Origin: Bacteroidales bacterium
Lineage (GTDB): Bacteria; Bacteroidota; Bacteroidia; Bacteroidales; F082
DNA length: 56,275 bases
Direction: 5' to 3'
Assembly: GCA_017530365.1 (NCBI GenBank)
Contig: JAFXMK010000025.1
Span: 1-56,275, forward strand
Position 1 is the first letter of the stretch, and each line of letters opens with the position of its first letter. Below the pieces are notes generated by a model that searched no databases, had not been told where the DNA came from, and worked only from the letters and a program-made list of their open reading frames with translations. Shown here in pieces: positions 1 to 8,130 of the stretch. The position numbers were made by a program, and so were the translations under genes.

Positions 1-191
1 GCATGTTGATCGAGATGGATGGCAAGGGCGTGGCCACTCCGATGCAGTTCTACCTTACCGACAGCACCGCCAACTTCATCCGGGGGGCTTTGTATTTCAA
101 CTTCGTCCCCAACAACGATTCCATGCAGCCGGTGATTGATTACATCCGGCAGGATATCGATCGGATGATCGAGACGTTTGAGTGGAAATAA
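1..191 (+). CDS. gldD: GldD-like gliding/T9SS lipoprotein, C-terminal end (partial)
   Basis: Only the last 62 or so codons lie in the window; the frame is open to the left edge and stops with TAA at 189-191. The segment QFYLTDS followed by the FxRGALYFN pattern, then PVIDYIRQDI and a closing ETFEWK, matches what I know of the GldD C-terminus. GldD is an inner-membrane or periplasmic lipoprotein needed for gliding and for type IX secretion in Bacteroidetes. That fits the several T9SS-type cargo proteins further along the window. The ATG at position 3 is only an internal methionine. A palindromic terminator follows directly. Confidence 0.72.
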   Translation, partial: MLIEMDGKGVATPMQFYLTDSTANFIRGALYFNFVPNNDSMQPVIDYIRQDIDRMIETFEWK

Positions 192-218
192 AAAAAGGCT
201 GCCAATTGGCAGCCTTTT
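191..218. terminator. Bidirectional intrinsic terminator
   Basis: A perfect 18-nt palindrome at 197-214 (arms ggctgcca/tggcagcc) is flanked by A-run and T-run. It can stop transcription of gldD rightwards and of the lipoprotein gene at 244-783 leftwards, since the two genes converge here. Confidence 0.85.
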
Positions 219-243
219 AAATCATTCAATAATCTAGAATCGA

Positions 244-783
244 TTATTTAGCTTCACCGCAGTGATGCTCTTCGCCTTCGTGGCTGTCACACTTGCCTTG
301 GCCCATACCCATGGCAGAGATACGCTCGAGGACGAGGTCCTTCTGCTCATCGTTGGTCATGCTGGCAATGTTGGCCCACTTTTCCATGACGGCGTCCATC
401 TTGGCTTTCATCTCGGCGCATTTGGCTTCGCATTCAGCCTTGACTTCCTCGGTCACTTCGGCAACCTTCTGTTCGCAAGCTTCTTTCACTTCACCGGCTT
501 TCTCGCAGCATTCCTTACCTTCAGCCTTCATTTCTTCCATCTTGGCGTCCATTTCGGCAAAGAGAGCGATGGCTTTGTTGTTCAGCTCAACTCTAGCGGC
601 TTCTTCCATGGTTTCCCACTTGGCATATTCAGCCTTCAGGCTGCAGAAGGGGCAGTGATGTTCTTCAGCGACAGCAACTTCCTGCTGAGGTTCTTCTTTG
701 GGCTGTTCCTGTTGTTTAGGAGCATTGTTGCAGGCCACCATGAAGAGGCAAGCAAGACCCATCATTAAGAATAATTTCTTCAT
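244..783 (-). CDS. Coiled-coil lipoprotein with Cys/His-rich ends
   Basis: A 179-aa predicted lipoprotein. The signal peptide (MKKLFLMMGLACLFMVAC) ends in a lipobox with Cys18. A Pro/Gln/Glu-rich linker follows, then HHCPFC near residue 42, then about 90 residues dominated by Glu, Lys and Ala with Cys pairs (ECCEK, EACEQK, ECEAKC) expected to form long helices or coiled coil. The tail is rich in Cys and His (KCDSHEGEEHHC). Metal binding, or redox sensing through the Cys/His clusters, is possible but is my inference; I do not recognise a named family. It is monocistronic, with its own -7 box at 835-842, and converges on gldD. Confidence 0.75.
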   Translation of the reverse strand: MKKLFLMMGLACLFMVACNNAPKQQEQPKEEPQQEVAVAEEHHCPFCSLKAEYAKWETMEEAARVELNNKAIALFAEMDAKMEEMKAEGKECCEKAGEVKEACEQKVAEVTEEVKAECEAKCAEMKAKMDAVMEKWANIASMTNDEQKDLVLERISAMGMGQGKCDSHEGEEHHCGEAK

Positions 784-834
784 TTTTAGTAATTTAAATG
801 TTGATTTGTAAGATTATTTGCATTTTTGAGCCGG

Positions 835-842
835 CAAAAATA
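835..842 (-). promoter_or_regulatory. -7 box TATTTTTG for the 244-783 lipoprotein gene
   Basis: Reverse-strand TATTTTTG fits the Bacteroidetes TAnnTTTG consensus and lies about 50 nt upstream of the start codon. Confidence 0.6.
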
Positions 843-913
843 CAAAATAATTAAATAACGTGACGAAAATAATCACTTTATTTATTTTTCTTGTAATAGT
901 GGTTTTAAATGTG

Positions 914-921
914 TAATTTTG
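914..921 (+). promoter_or_regulatory. -7 box TAATTTTG for nifJ
   Basis: TAATTTTG matches TAnnTTTG. A -33-like cTTG sits at 890-893 with a 20-nt spacer. The leader to the nifJ ATG at 982 is about 55 nt. Confidence 0.65.
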
Positions 922-981
922 CACCCACTTTTAGAAAACGAACAAAATCACATAATTCACAATCAAACAAAACACTAAAAA

Positions 982-3900
982 ATGGCAGAAAAGAAATTTT
1001 TGACATGCGATGGCAACCAGGCAGCTGCCCATGTTGCTTACATGTTCAGTGAAGTGGCCGCCATCTATCCGATCACCCCGTCATCCCCGATGGCTGAGTA
1101 TATCGATGAATGGGCCGCTAAAGGTCAGAAAAACATCTTTGGCGAGACCGTCAAAGTCGTTGAAATGCAATCCGAAGCTGGCGCCTCTGGTGCCGTGCAC
1201 GGTTCGTTGCAGGCTGGTGCCTTGACCACCACCTACACCGCATCACAAGGCTTGTTGCTGATGATCCCCAACATGTACAAGATCGCCGGTGAGTTGCTCC
1301 CGGGTGTCTTCCATGTCTCCGCCCGTTCCCTGGCTGCCCAGGCCCTGTCCATCTTCGGTGACCATGCCGACGTGATGGCTTGCCGTCAGACCGGCTTCGC
1401 CATGCTGGCTACCAGCTCCGTCCAAGAAATCATGGACCTGGCTCCTGTCGCCCACCTCGCCGCCATCGAAGGCCGCGTGCCGTTCGTGCACTTCTTCGAC
1501 GGCTTCCGCACCTCCCACGAGATCCAAAAGGTCGAGGCTGCCGATATGGAAAAGCTCCGCAAACTCGTCAACTACAAGGCTCTGAAGGAATACCGTGAAC
1601 GCGCTCTGAATCCTGAGCACCCCGTAACCCGCGGTACCGCCCAGAACCCTGACATCTACTTCCAGACCAGAGAGTTGCAGAACAAATACTATGATGCCCT
1701 TCCCGACATCGTGGCCAAGTACATGAAGCAGATGAGCCGCATCACGGGTCGTCAATATGCTCCGTTCGTGTATTACGGTGCTCCTGATGCCACTGACGTC
1801 ATCATCGCCATGGGCTCCGTCAACGACGTCATCAAGACCGTTATCGACAAGGAGAACAAGGCTGGCAAGAAACTCGGTCTCGTCACCGTGCACCTCTATC
1901 GTCCCTTCAGCGTGAAGTACCTCAGGGAAGCCATGCCGGAGAGCCTGATGAAGCACGTGAAGCGCATCTGCGTGCTCGACCGCACCAAGGAGCCCGGCGC
2001 CAACGGCGACCCGCTCTACCTCGATGTGGTGGAAGCCTTCAAGAACTGCCCCTACAAGCCTATGATCATCGGCGGCCGCTACGGTCTGTCCTCCAAAGAC
2101 ACCACTCCCGCCCAAATCGTGGCCGTTTACAAGAACCTCGCTTCCGACAAACCGATGAACCAGTTCACCGTGGGTATCAAGGACGACGTCACCCACCGTT
2201 CCCTCAAAGTCGGCAAAGAGATCTCCATCCTGCCGAAGGGCACCTTCGAAGCCAAGTTCTACGGCCTCGGTGCTGACGGTACCGTGGGTGCCAACAAGAA
2301 CTCCATCAAGATCATCGGCGACAACACCAACAAGTATAGCCAAGCCTACTTCGACTACGACTCCAAGAAATCCGGCGGCTACACCTGCTCGCACCTGCGT
2401 TTCGGTGACCAGCCCATCCTGGCTCCTTACCTCGTCGGCACGCCCGACTTCGTGGCTGTCCACGTCCCGAGCTACCTGCGCAAGTACGACTGCCTCCGCG
2501 GCCTGAAGAAGAACGGCACGTTCCTCTACAACTCACCTTGGAGTGTGGCTGAGACCAAGAAGCATCTTCCCGATTTCGTGAAGAAGTATCTCGCCTTGAA
2601 CAACATCAACATGTACATCATCGATGCCACCAAGATCGCTGATGAAATCGGTTTGGGCAACCGCACCAACACCATCTTACAGAGCGCCTTCTTTAAGATC
2701 TCTGGCGTCATTCCTTACGACCTCGCCGTCGAGCAAATGAAGAAGTTCATCGTGAAGAGTTACGGCAAGAAGGGTGAGGACATCGTCAACATGAACTACG
2801 CTGCCGTTGACCGCGGTGGTGAGATCCAAAAAGTTGACATCCCGGCTTCGTGGGCCAAGCTCGAATGCAGCACCGACTTCGTGTTCGAACACAACGACAA
2901 CGATCCCGAGTTCATCAACAAGGTGATGCGCCCGATGGTCGCCCAGTGCGGTAACGACCTCCCGGTGAGCGCTTTCAAGGACATCGTTGACGGCACCTTC
3001 CCGGCTGGCACCACCGCCTATGAGAAGCGTGGTGTCGCCACCCACGTTCCCGAGTGGAACTCCAAGAACTGCATCCAGTGCAACCAATGCTCGCTGGTGT
3101 GCCCCCACGCTGCCATTCGTCCTGTCGTCATGACCGACGCCGAGCTAAAGAAGGCCCCGAAGGGCATGGTCGCCATCGACATGAAGATGCCGAAGGAAAT
3201 GACTGGCATGCATTTCAGAATGCAAGTCTCCGTGTTGGACTGCACCGGTTGCGGCAACTGCGCCGACGTGTGCCCCGCCAAGGAAAAAGCTTTGGTGATG
3301 AAACCGTTGGAAACGCAACTCGACGAAGCCAAGAATTGGGAATACGGCCAGAAGAAGGTCACCTACAAGGACGAACTCATCGACAAATACGCCAACGTGA
3401 AGAACAGCCAGTTCGCACAACCGCTGTTCGAGTTCTCGGGTGCCTGCGCCGGCTGCGGTGAGACTCCTTACATCAAGACCATCACCCAGCTGTTTGGTCA
3501 AAGCATGATGGTGGCTAACGCTACCGGTTGCTCCTCCATCTACGGCGGCTCCGCTCCTGCAACACCTTACTGTAAGAACTATCGCAGCGGTCGTGGTGTG
3601 GCATGGGCCAACTCCCTGTTCGAGGACAACGCCGAGTACGGTCTTGGTATGGCCACGGGTGCCCGCAAGATCCGCGAAGGTCTCCGCAAGAAGGCTGAAG
3701 AGCTGATCAACACCACCGTGTTCGACTGGATGAAGGAAGCCACCCAGAAATGGTTGGATACCTACAACGACACCGTTGCCAACCGCAAGGCTACCGACGA
3801 ATTCGTTGCCGCCCTCGAGAAGGCCATCCTTTCCATCGACGGATGCATCGACTTCTTCGGCTCCAAGAAAGCCCAGGAGATCTACGGTAAGGAAGTAGCT

Positions 3901-4668
3901 GCTCAGAAACTCGAAGAGGCCAAGAAGGCCAAGAAGGCCGGTCGCGAGATCTGCATCTGCCACGGCTGCGAGCTCGAGAAAGAACTGTTGGACAACAAGG
4001 ACTTCCTCGCCAAGAAGAGCCAGTGGATCTTCGGTGGTGACGGTTGGGCTTACGACATCGGCTTCGGTGGTCTCGACCACGTGCTGGCCAGCGGCGAAGA
4101 CGTCAACGTCCTCGTCCTCGACACCGAGGTTTACTCCAACACGGGTGGTCAGTCTTCAAAGGCTACCCCGGCTGGTGCTGTCGCCAAGTTCGCTGCCTCT
4201 GGTAAGAAGGTCCGCAAGAAAGACCTCGGCATGATCGCCAAGAGCTACGGCTACGTCTATGTGGCTCAGGTTGCCATGGGTGCTTCACAGGCCCAGTACT
4301 TCAAGGCCATCAAGGAAGCTGAGGCTTATCCCGGCCCATCACTGGTGATCTGCTACGCTCCTTGCATCAACCACGGCATCAAGATCGGCATGGGTCACTC
4401 CCAGATGGAAGAGAAGCTCGCCGTCGATTGCGGTTACTGGCACCTCTGGCGCTTCAACCCCGCCGAGGAAGAGGAAGGCAAGAACGGCTTCCACTTGGAT
4501 TCCAAGGAACCCAACTGGGCCGACTTCCAGAAGTTCATCATGGGTGAAGTCCGTTACAACTCGCTGCTGAAGACCTTCCCCGAGGAAGCCAAGGAACTGT
4601 TCGCCAAGACCGAACAATTCGCAAAGCTCCGCTACGAAGGCTACAAGAAGCTGAGCGAAGGGAAGTAA
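982..4668 (+). CDS. nifJ: Pyruvate:ferredoxin (flavodoxin) oxidoreductase
   Basis: A 1228-aa single-chain enzyme that oxidatively decarboxylates pyruvate to acetyl-CoA, reducing ferredoxin or flavodoxin. Domain order is standard for the family. The N-terminal pyrimidine-binding domain holds YPITPSS near residue 30. A ferredoxin-like insert carries two CxxCxxC...CP motifs (NCIQCNQCSLVCP near 695 and DCTGCGNCADVCP near 752). The proximal cluster and TPP domain carry ACAGCGETP near 822, GGDGWAYDIG near 1018 and the NTGGQSSKATP loop. Length is normal. Codon use is strongly biased to C-ending codons, consistent with very high expression. It is monocistronic, with a promoter box at 914-921 and a strong terminator at 4688-4720. 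Its presence marks an anaerobic lifestyle. Confidence 0.97.
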   Translation: MAEKKFLTCDGNQAAAHVAYMFSEVAAIYPITPSSPMAEYIDEWAAKGQKNIFGETVKVVEMQSEAGASGAVHGSLQAGALTTTYTASQGLLLMIPNMYKIAGELLPGVFHVSARSLAAQALSIFGDHADVMACRQTGFAMLATSSVQEIMDLAPVAHLAAIEGRVPFVHFFDGFRTSHEIQKVEAADMEKLRKLVNYKALKEYRERALNPEHPVTRGTAQNPDIYFQTRELQNKYYDALPDIVAKYMKQMSRITGRQYAPFVYYGAPDATDVIIAMGSVNDVIKTVIDKENKAGKKLGLVTVHLYRPFSVKYLREAMPESLMKHVKRICVLDRTKEPGANGDPLYLDVVEAFKNCPYKPMIIGGRYGLSSKDTTPAQIVAVYKNLASDKPMNQFTVGIKDDVTHRSLKVGKEISILPKGTFEAKFYGLGADGTVGANKNSIKIIGDNTNKYSQAYFDYDSKKSGGYTCSHLRFGDQPILAPYLVGTPDFVAVHVPSYLRKYDCLRGLKKNGTFLYNSPWSVAETKKHLPDFVKKYLALNNINMYIIDATKIADEIGLGNRTNTILQSAFFKISGVIPYDLAVEQMKKFIVKSYGKKGEDIVNMNYAAVDRGGEIQKVDIPASWAKLECSTDFVFEHNDNDPEFINKVMRPMVAQCGNDLPVSAFKDIVDGTFPAGTTAYEKRGVATHVPEWNSKNCIQCNQCSLVCPHAAIRPVVMTDAELKKAPKGMVAIDMKMPKEMTGMHFRMQVSVLDCTGCGNCADVCPAKEKALVMKPLETQLDEAKNWEYGQKKVTYKDELIDKYANVKNSQFAQPLFEFSGACAGCGETPYIKTITQLFGQSMMVANATGCSSIYGGSAPATPYCKNYRSGRGVAWANSLFEDNAEYGLGMATGARKIREGLRKKAEELINTTVFDWMKEATQKWLDTYNDTVANRKATDEFVAALEKAILSIDGCIDFFGSKKAQEIYGKEVAAQKLEEAKKAKKAGREICICHGCELEKELLDNKDFLAKKSQWIFGGDGWAYDIGFGGLDHVLASGEDVNVLVLDTEVYSNTGGQSSKATPAGAVAKFAASGKKVRKKDLGMIAKSYGYVYVAQVAMGASQAQYFKAIKEAEAYPGPSLVICYAPCINHGIKIGMGHSQMEEKLAVDCGYWHLWRFNPAEEEEGKNGFHLDSKEPNWADFQKFIMGEVRYNSLLKTFPEEAKELFAKTEQFAKLRYEGYKKLSEGK

Positions 4669-4687
4669 TTCCAAATTCTCTAATTCA

Positions 4688-4720
4688 ATCTGGGCAGTTC
4701 GAAAGGACTGCCCAGATTTT
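4688..4720 (+). terminator. nifJ terminator
   Basis: A 13-bp stem (4688-4700 with 4705-4717) closed by a GAAA tetraloop and followed by a short T-run, 19 nt after the nifJ stop. Confidence 0.9.
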
Positions 4721-4738
4721 AATTCTAACAATCAATAT

Positions 4739-5731
4739 ATGTTTTGTAAGTATTGTGGAACTGAAATAGCTGATGACAGCATCTTCTGTACACGATGTGG
4801 AAAAAAAGTTTTAGAGAATACCCCCATTGTACACGATGAGAAAGTTGATGATAGCAACTCTATTCGAGTTCAGTTAATAGATGGCGAAAAGGATGCTTGG
4901 CAAGCAACTGATAATATGCAATGGGTAAAGCCTATTGGAGCAAGGATAATACAAACTGTTCTTTTAGTTATTGGCTTGTTTTTCTTGTGTTACGGAATTA
5001 TTTGGAGTTGTATTATTGAAAGAAAAGTTAGTGAATCTGGTCACTCGAGTAGTTATCCTTATTTCAGTGGGTTTGTGGCAAGTGCGGATGAGCCTTTGGG
5101 AATTGTTGATGTTTTTGTGGATTTAGAAAGAGATGACCCTAATTTTTCTATGTATAAATCAGAATGGGAGGCGTTATACAATGAGAAATATGGTCTTGTT
5201 GACAAAGAAAGAAGAGAAAAAGTAATTAAACGATTATATAAAGAATGGGGCATTGATGATGACAAGCCTTGGTATGAATTGCCTGTTGAGCTCCGCTTAC
5301 AATATCATCGTGAAATGGAAAGAGAAACACTACCAGTTGTTTCAGTTCCATATGATTATGTCAAATACTACTATAAAGCAGAAGAAATGGCGGTTTCAAA
5401 GTTTAGAATGCAGGTTTTATTTGTGTTTATTTTACCTGCATTGATACTTATTGTATTGTCAATAATATGGATTATTAGAATCACACCTAAATCCGACAAA
5501 AAAACAATTCTTCCTCGTGATTATGCTGATAAAATAGAAATATACACATGGGGCAGTTTCTCTTTTCATAAATACGTAAGGTTTATTAAGGATGATAAAT
5601 ATGGTATTATTGATGCTGTTGGTCGCATTGTCATAGTACCCGCTACGTTTGAATTGATTGAATGGCGTCAAAATAATAAATCATATGACGGTGTACTTGA
5701 CGGTGTAAGGAAGACATATTATTTAGACTGA
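4739..5731 (+). CDS. Zinc-ribbon membrane protein, unknown function
   Basis: A 330-aa protein of unknown function. It opens with a classic zinc ribbon: Cys at residues 3, 6, 17 and 20 in FCKYCG...FCTRCGKK. Two membrane segments follow, near residues 68-95 and 225-250, bracketing a charged extracytoplasmic stretch. The C-terminal stretch (KYGIIDAVGRIVIVPATFELIEW) resembles one WG/KWG-type repeat, so a soluble sensor-like tail is plausible. AT-rich codons set it apart from nifJ and mark the start of an accessory islet. There is no clear promoter box between the nifJ terminator and the ATG. The next gene starts about 60 nt downstream on the same strand. Confidence 0.7.
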   Translation: MFCKYCGTEIADDSIFCTRCGKKVLENTPIVHDEKVDDSNSIRVQLIDGEKDAWQATDNMQWVKPIGARIIQTVLLVIGLFFLCYGIIWSCIIERKVSESGHSSSYPYFSGFVASADEPLGIVDVFVDLERDDPNFSMYKSEWEALYNEKYGLVDKERREKVIKRLYKEWGIDDDKPWYELPVELRLQYHREMERETLPVVSVPYDYVKYYYKAEEMAVSKFRMQVLFVFILPALILIVLSIIWIIRITPKSDKKTILPRDYADKIEIYTWGSFSFHKYVRFIKDDKYGIIDAVGRIVIVPATFELIEWRQNNKSYDGVLDGVRKTYYLD

Positions 5732-5789
5732 GTGATAGTATTACTTGATGAAAGTGAGTGAATTGCATAGTATAAAAACATATTTATAG

Positions 5790-6632
5790 ATGAATAAAAT
5801 AGCAGACATAGGTCAACTTTCGTGGCATATTAATATCAATACATATAATTATAGAGGCAAACACATTGTCCTTTATGATGACCATCGTTGGATTTTAAAT
5901 GTAATCTTCGAGGCCATGAAACTCAATATTTTTAATGGAAAAACCCCAAATATTATCTTTTTTGACCATCACGATGATGCTTGTTACACTGATGTACGAT
6001 TATCAAAATATGGAATTGATAACATACTTGAAATGAAAAGTCGTGATTTCTGGTCGTTAGTTGAATTTGATTTGAGTGCATTAGATGATGATTGGGTGAC
6101 AGCTGGAATGGAATTAGGTATTATCAATAATGTTGTGTGCATTGGCAATGTAGAGAATAACAATATTCAAGACTGGGATAATAATTCATATCAAACAGCA
6201 ACAAATGTAGTACATAAAGGGTTCAGTATAAACCATCTAAAGTGGGAGTTTGGTAGCCGTGGAGTGATTGGAGATTCGATTGTTAAGTATCCATTTTATC
6301 AAACAGTTCGTGAGATTTTTGGATTTAGGTATGGACAGAGTTTACTTCGACCACAACATCCATATGTTTTAGATTTTGACTTAGATTGTTTTACAACAGA
6401 GTATAAAGATACAACATATGCTTGGCCAGAGTATTTTTTCCGTGAGGAATTCTGGCCAAAGGATGATTTTCAACATAGGCATTATATTCAACAACTAATT
6501 GCGAACGCATCAATTATCACTATTTGTAGAGAACCTGAATGTTGTGGTGGACTTGGAGAATCAAATAGAATACTTGGATACCTTGACAGGTATTTGTTTG
6601 ATGGCGTTCTAGGAACAGAACCCATACAATGA
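5790..6632 (+). CDS. UPF0489-like (arginase-fold-like) protein
   Basis: A 280-aa protein. The motifs VLYDDHRW near residue 30 and FFDHHDDAC near 54 recall the UPF0489 family (C5orf22-like proteins, with metal-binding Asp/His motifs reminiscent of arginase-type hydrolases). Further Asp-rich motifs are DFDLDCF near 196 and a Cys pair in REPECCGG near 250. The enzymatic role is unknown; a metal-dependent hydrolase is an inference from the family. Strongly AT-rich, like the gene before it, so the pair was probably acquired together. No signal peptide is visible, so it is likely cytoplasmic. Confidence 0.6.
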   Translation: MNKIADIGQLSWHININTYNYRGKHIVLYDDHRWILNVIFEAMKLNIFNGKTPNIIFFDHHDDACYTDVRLSKYGIDNILEMKSRDFWSLVEFDLSALDDDWVTAGMELGIINNVVCIGNVENNNIQDWDNNSYQTATNVVHKGFSINHLKWEFGSRGVIGDSIVKYPFYQTVREIFGFRYGQSLLRPQHPYVLDFDLDCFTTEYKDTTYAWPEYFFREEFWPKDDFQHRHYIQQLIANASIITICREPECCGGLGESNRILGYLDRYLFDGVLGTEPIQ

Positions 6633-6769
6633 ATTTTATGGATAACAAAGACATTTTTTGAATCGTTTCAAAATGTTGTTATTACACTAAACGAAGGGTA
6701 AATCCCTATGCTATTTATACATCAGTGTGTTCGAATCTGAATGCGCTATTTTTTCTTCTGCCACAATGT

Positions 6770-6821
6770 GACAGCCCTACAGCCCAGGGGTGAATTTGTC
6801 CCATAGGGCTGTAGGGCTGTC
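6770..6821. repeat. Large REP-like hairpin
   Basis: Perfect 16-bp inverted repeat (arms 6770-6785 and 6806-6821; left arm gacagccctacagccc) around a 20-nt loop that can itself pair gggg with tccc. The arms are GC-rich in an AT-rich gap, so this is unlike an ordinary terminator and looks like a palindromic dispersed element. Confidence 0.7.
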
Positions 6822-6883
6822 GTACCACGGCAGCCGCAATCATGAAAATTGAATAATTGTTTCCGCAAAATTGTATTTATACC

Positions 6884-6901
6884 CTTCCCTAAAAAGGGAA
6901 G
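6884..6901. repeat. Small perfect hairpin
   Basis: cttccct/agggaag stem with an AAAA loop. No T-run follows on the plus strand, so a terminator role for the upstream UPF0489-like gene is uncertain. Confidence 0.5.
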
Positions 6902-6973
6902 ATTACGGAGGCATATTATTAAACGGTGCGCTATTTTTTCATCATTATTATTGCGTATTTAAAAAATATTATG

Positions 6974-6981
6974 TATTTTTG
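6974..6981 (+). promoter_or_regulatory. -7 box TATTTTTG for the first DUF1016 gene
   Basis: TATTTTTG with an upstream TTG at 6951-6953 (20-nt spacer). The leader to the ATG at 7029 is about 43 nt. Confidence 0.6.
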
Positions 6982-7028
6982 CTATCATAAACACAACAAA
7001 TACGTTTTAATTAAAAGCAAAATAGTCG

Positions 7029-8072
7029 ATGACGGCAGAAATACAGCACGTTGAGGAATCCGATTACAATGAAATACTGCGACAGGCTGTCGCAGTTTTT
7101 GATAATGCACGAAATGTTATCGCTCGAGGGGTAAATACCACATCTAACATGGCGTATTGGAATATGGGCAAACTGCTTTATGAACGCAAGATAGAAGGTA
7201 AACATGGAGATGGAGTAATAGAACGTCTTTCGATTGATTTGAAACAACACTATCCCAAAATAGGATTTTCTCCCCGTAATCTATGGGACATGAAAAAGTT
7301 TTACTTGCGTTTTTGTAACAGGGATGAAAAACTGCGACAGGCTGTCGCAGTTTTGCCATGGGGACATATTCTTAGACTTATGAGCAAGTTTGATGAAGAC
7401 GACAGTGCCATTCTTTATTACGCCACCGAGGCCGTCACCAAAGGTTGGACCCGCGACCTGCTGCTTAACGCTATCAAGATGGAAATGCACCTCACCCATC
7501 AACCAAATACTATTGACAACAATTTTGCAGAGGCCTTGTCTGCCCCACAAGCAATGTATGCAAACGAAGTGTTTGGCAGTGGGTTTAACCTTGGTTTTCT
7601 CGGTGTGACAGAACCCATCGCAGAGCTGGAGTTGGAACGGCGTCTTGTGGAAAAGATTAAACTATTCCTGCTTGAACTTGGCAATGGGTTTACATTCATT
7701 GGAAACCAATATACAATCACATACAAAGGAAGAGAAGGTCGCGTTGATTTGTTATTTTTCCATCGTGTATTAAAGTGTCTTGTGGCTTTTGAGTTGAAAA
7801 TTGGAAAATTCAAACCGGAATATATCGGGAAAATGAACTACTATCTCTCAATGCTTGATCGATCAGAACGTCGCAAAGATGAGAACCCATCCATCGGCAT
7901 CATCCTCTGCGCCGAGAAAGACCATGTGGATGTTGAACTTGCTCTTGAAGGCGTGACAAAACCCATAGGCGTAGCCGACTATCAACTATTATTGCCGAAG
8001 AAGGAACTTGCCAAGGTTATACAAGACGAGATGAACCTATATATAAAAGACTCACGCACAAAAAAGGATTGA
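7029..8072 (+). CDS. DUF1016/YhcG-like PD-(D/E)XK nuclease domain protein
   Basis: A 347-aa protein. The N-terminal DUF1016-type helical region includes YWNMGKLLYERK, then SPRNLWDMKKFYLRF, then LPWGHILRLM. The C-terminal PD-(D/E)XK-like domain has Asp in GRVDLLFFH near residue 238 and the ELK of FELKIGKF near 257-259. The family is often found with restriction-modification or other defence genes, and DNA cleavage is presumed. Oddity: the heptapeptide LRQAVAV occurs twice (residues 17-23 and 102-108). Each copy is encoded by the same 21-bp DNA palindrome, the second lying exactly between the two N-terminal sub-regions. A second family member at 46782-47972 has palindromes at the matching place. 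It ends the AT-rich islet. Confidence 0.85.
   Translation: MTAEIQHVEESDYNEILRQAVAVFDNARNVIARGVNTTSNMAYWNMGKLLYERKIEGKHGDGVIERLSIDLKQHYPKIGFSPRNLWDMKKFYLRFCNRDEKLRQAVAVLPWGHILRLMSKFDEDDSAILYYATEAVTKGWTRDLLLNAIKMEMHLTHQPNTIDNNFAEALSAPQAMYANEVFGSGFNLGFLGVTEPIAELELERRLVEKIKLFLLELGNGFTFIGNQYTITYKGREGRVDLLFFHRVLKCLVAFELKIGKFKPEYIGKMNYYLSMLDRSERRKDENPSIGIILCAEKDHVDVELALEGVTKPIGVADYQLLLPKKELAKVIQDEMNLYIKDSRTKKD
7076..7096. repeat. In-frame 21-bp palindrome, copy 1 (in DUF1016 gene)
   Basis: Arms actgcgacag/ctgtcgcagt around one central base, encoding LRQAVAV. Identical in all 21 bases to the copy at 7331-7351. Confidence 0.85.
7331..7351. repeat. In-frame 21-bp palindrome, copy 2 (in DUF1016 gene)
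   Basis: Identical to copy 1 and flanked by A-run and T-run, so it looks like a terminator hairpin placed inside the coding frame. It lies at the junction before LPWGH. Confidence 0.85.
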
Positions 8073-8083
8073 AATATTTTTGC

Positions 8084-8091
8084 TATCTTTG
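8084..8091 (+). promoter_or_regulatory. -7 box TATCTTTG for the vWA lipoprotein gene
   Basis: TATCTTTG, 39 nt before the ATG at 8131. Confidence 0.6.
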
Positions 8092-8130
8092 CGTTTTGTA
8101 ATAACGAAACAAAACTAACAAACTCATACC

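Larger units (their letters stand above)
6633..7028. other. 396-bp non-coding gap with hairpins and a short direct repeat
   Basis: No convincing gene. It holds a large hairpin (6770-6821), a smaller 7-bp-stem hairpin with an AAAA loop (6884-6901), the -7 box of the next gene, and a 14-bp direct repeat (tgcgctattttttc at 6742-6755 and 6927-6940) that brackets both hairpins, 185 bp apart. The bracketing resembles an insertion footprint, but 14 bp of AT-rich sequence is weak proof. Confidence 0.6.

Noticed and set aside
3-191. A separate 62-aa small gene at the left edge
   Set aside because: The frame is open to the edge and reads as the C-terminus of GldD, so the ATG is internal.
784-981. Riboswitch before nifJ
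   Set aside because: The leader is short and AT-rich with no recognisable aptamer pattern.
1243-2463. Long open frame (406 codons) on the minus strand opposite nifJ
   Set aside because: A shadow of the strongly C-biased nifJ codons; low-complexity Val/Gly/His wording, no family pattern, no promoter box.
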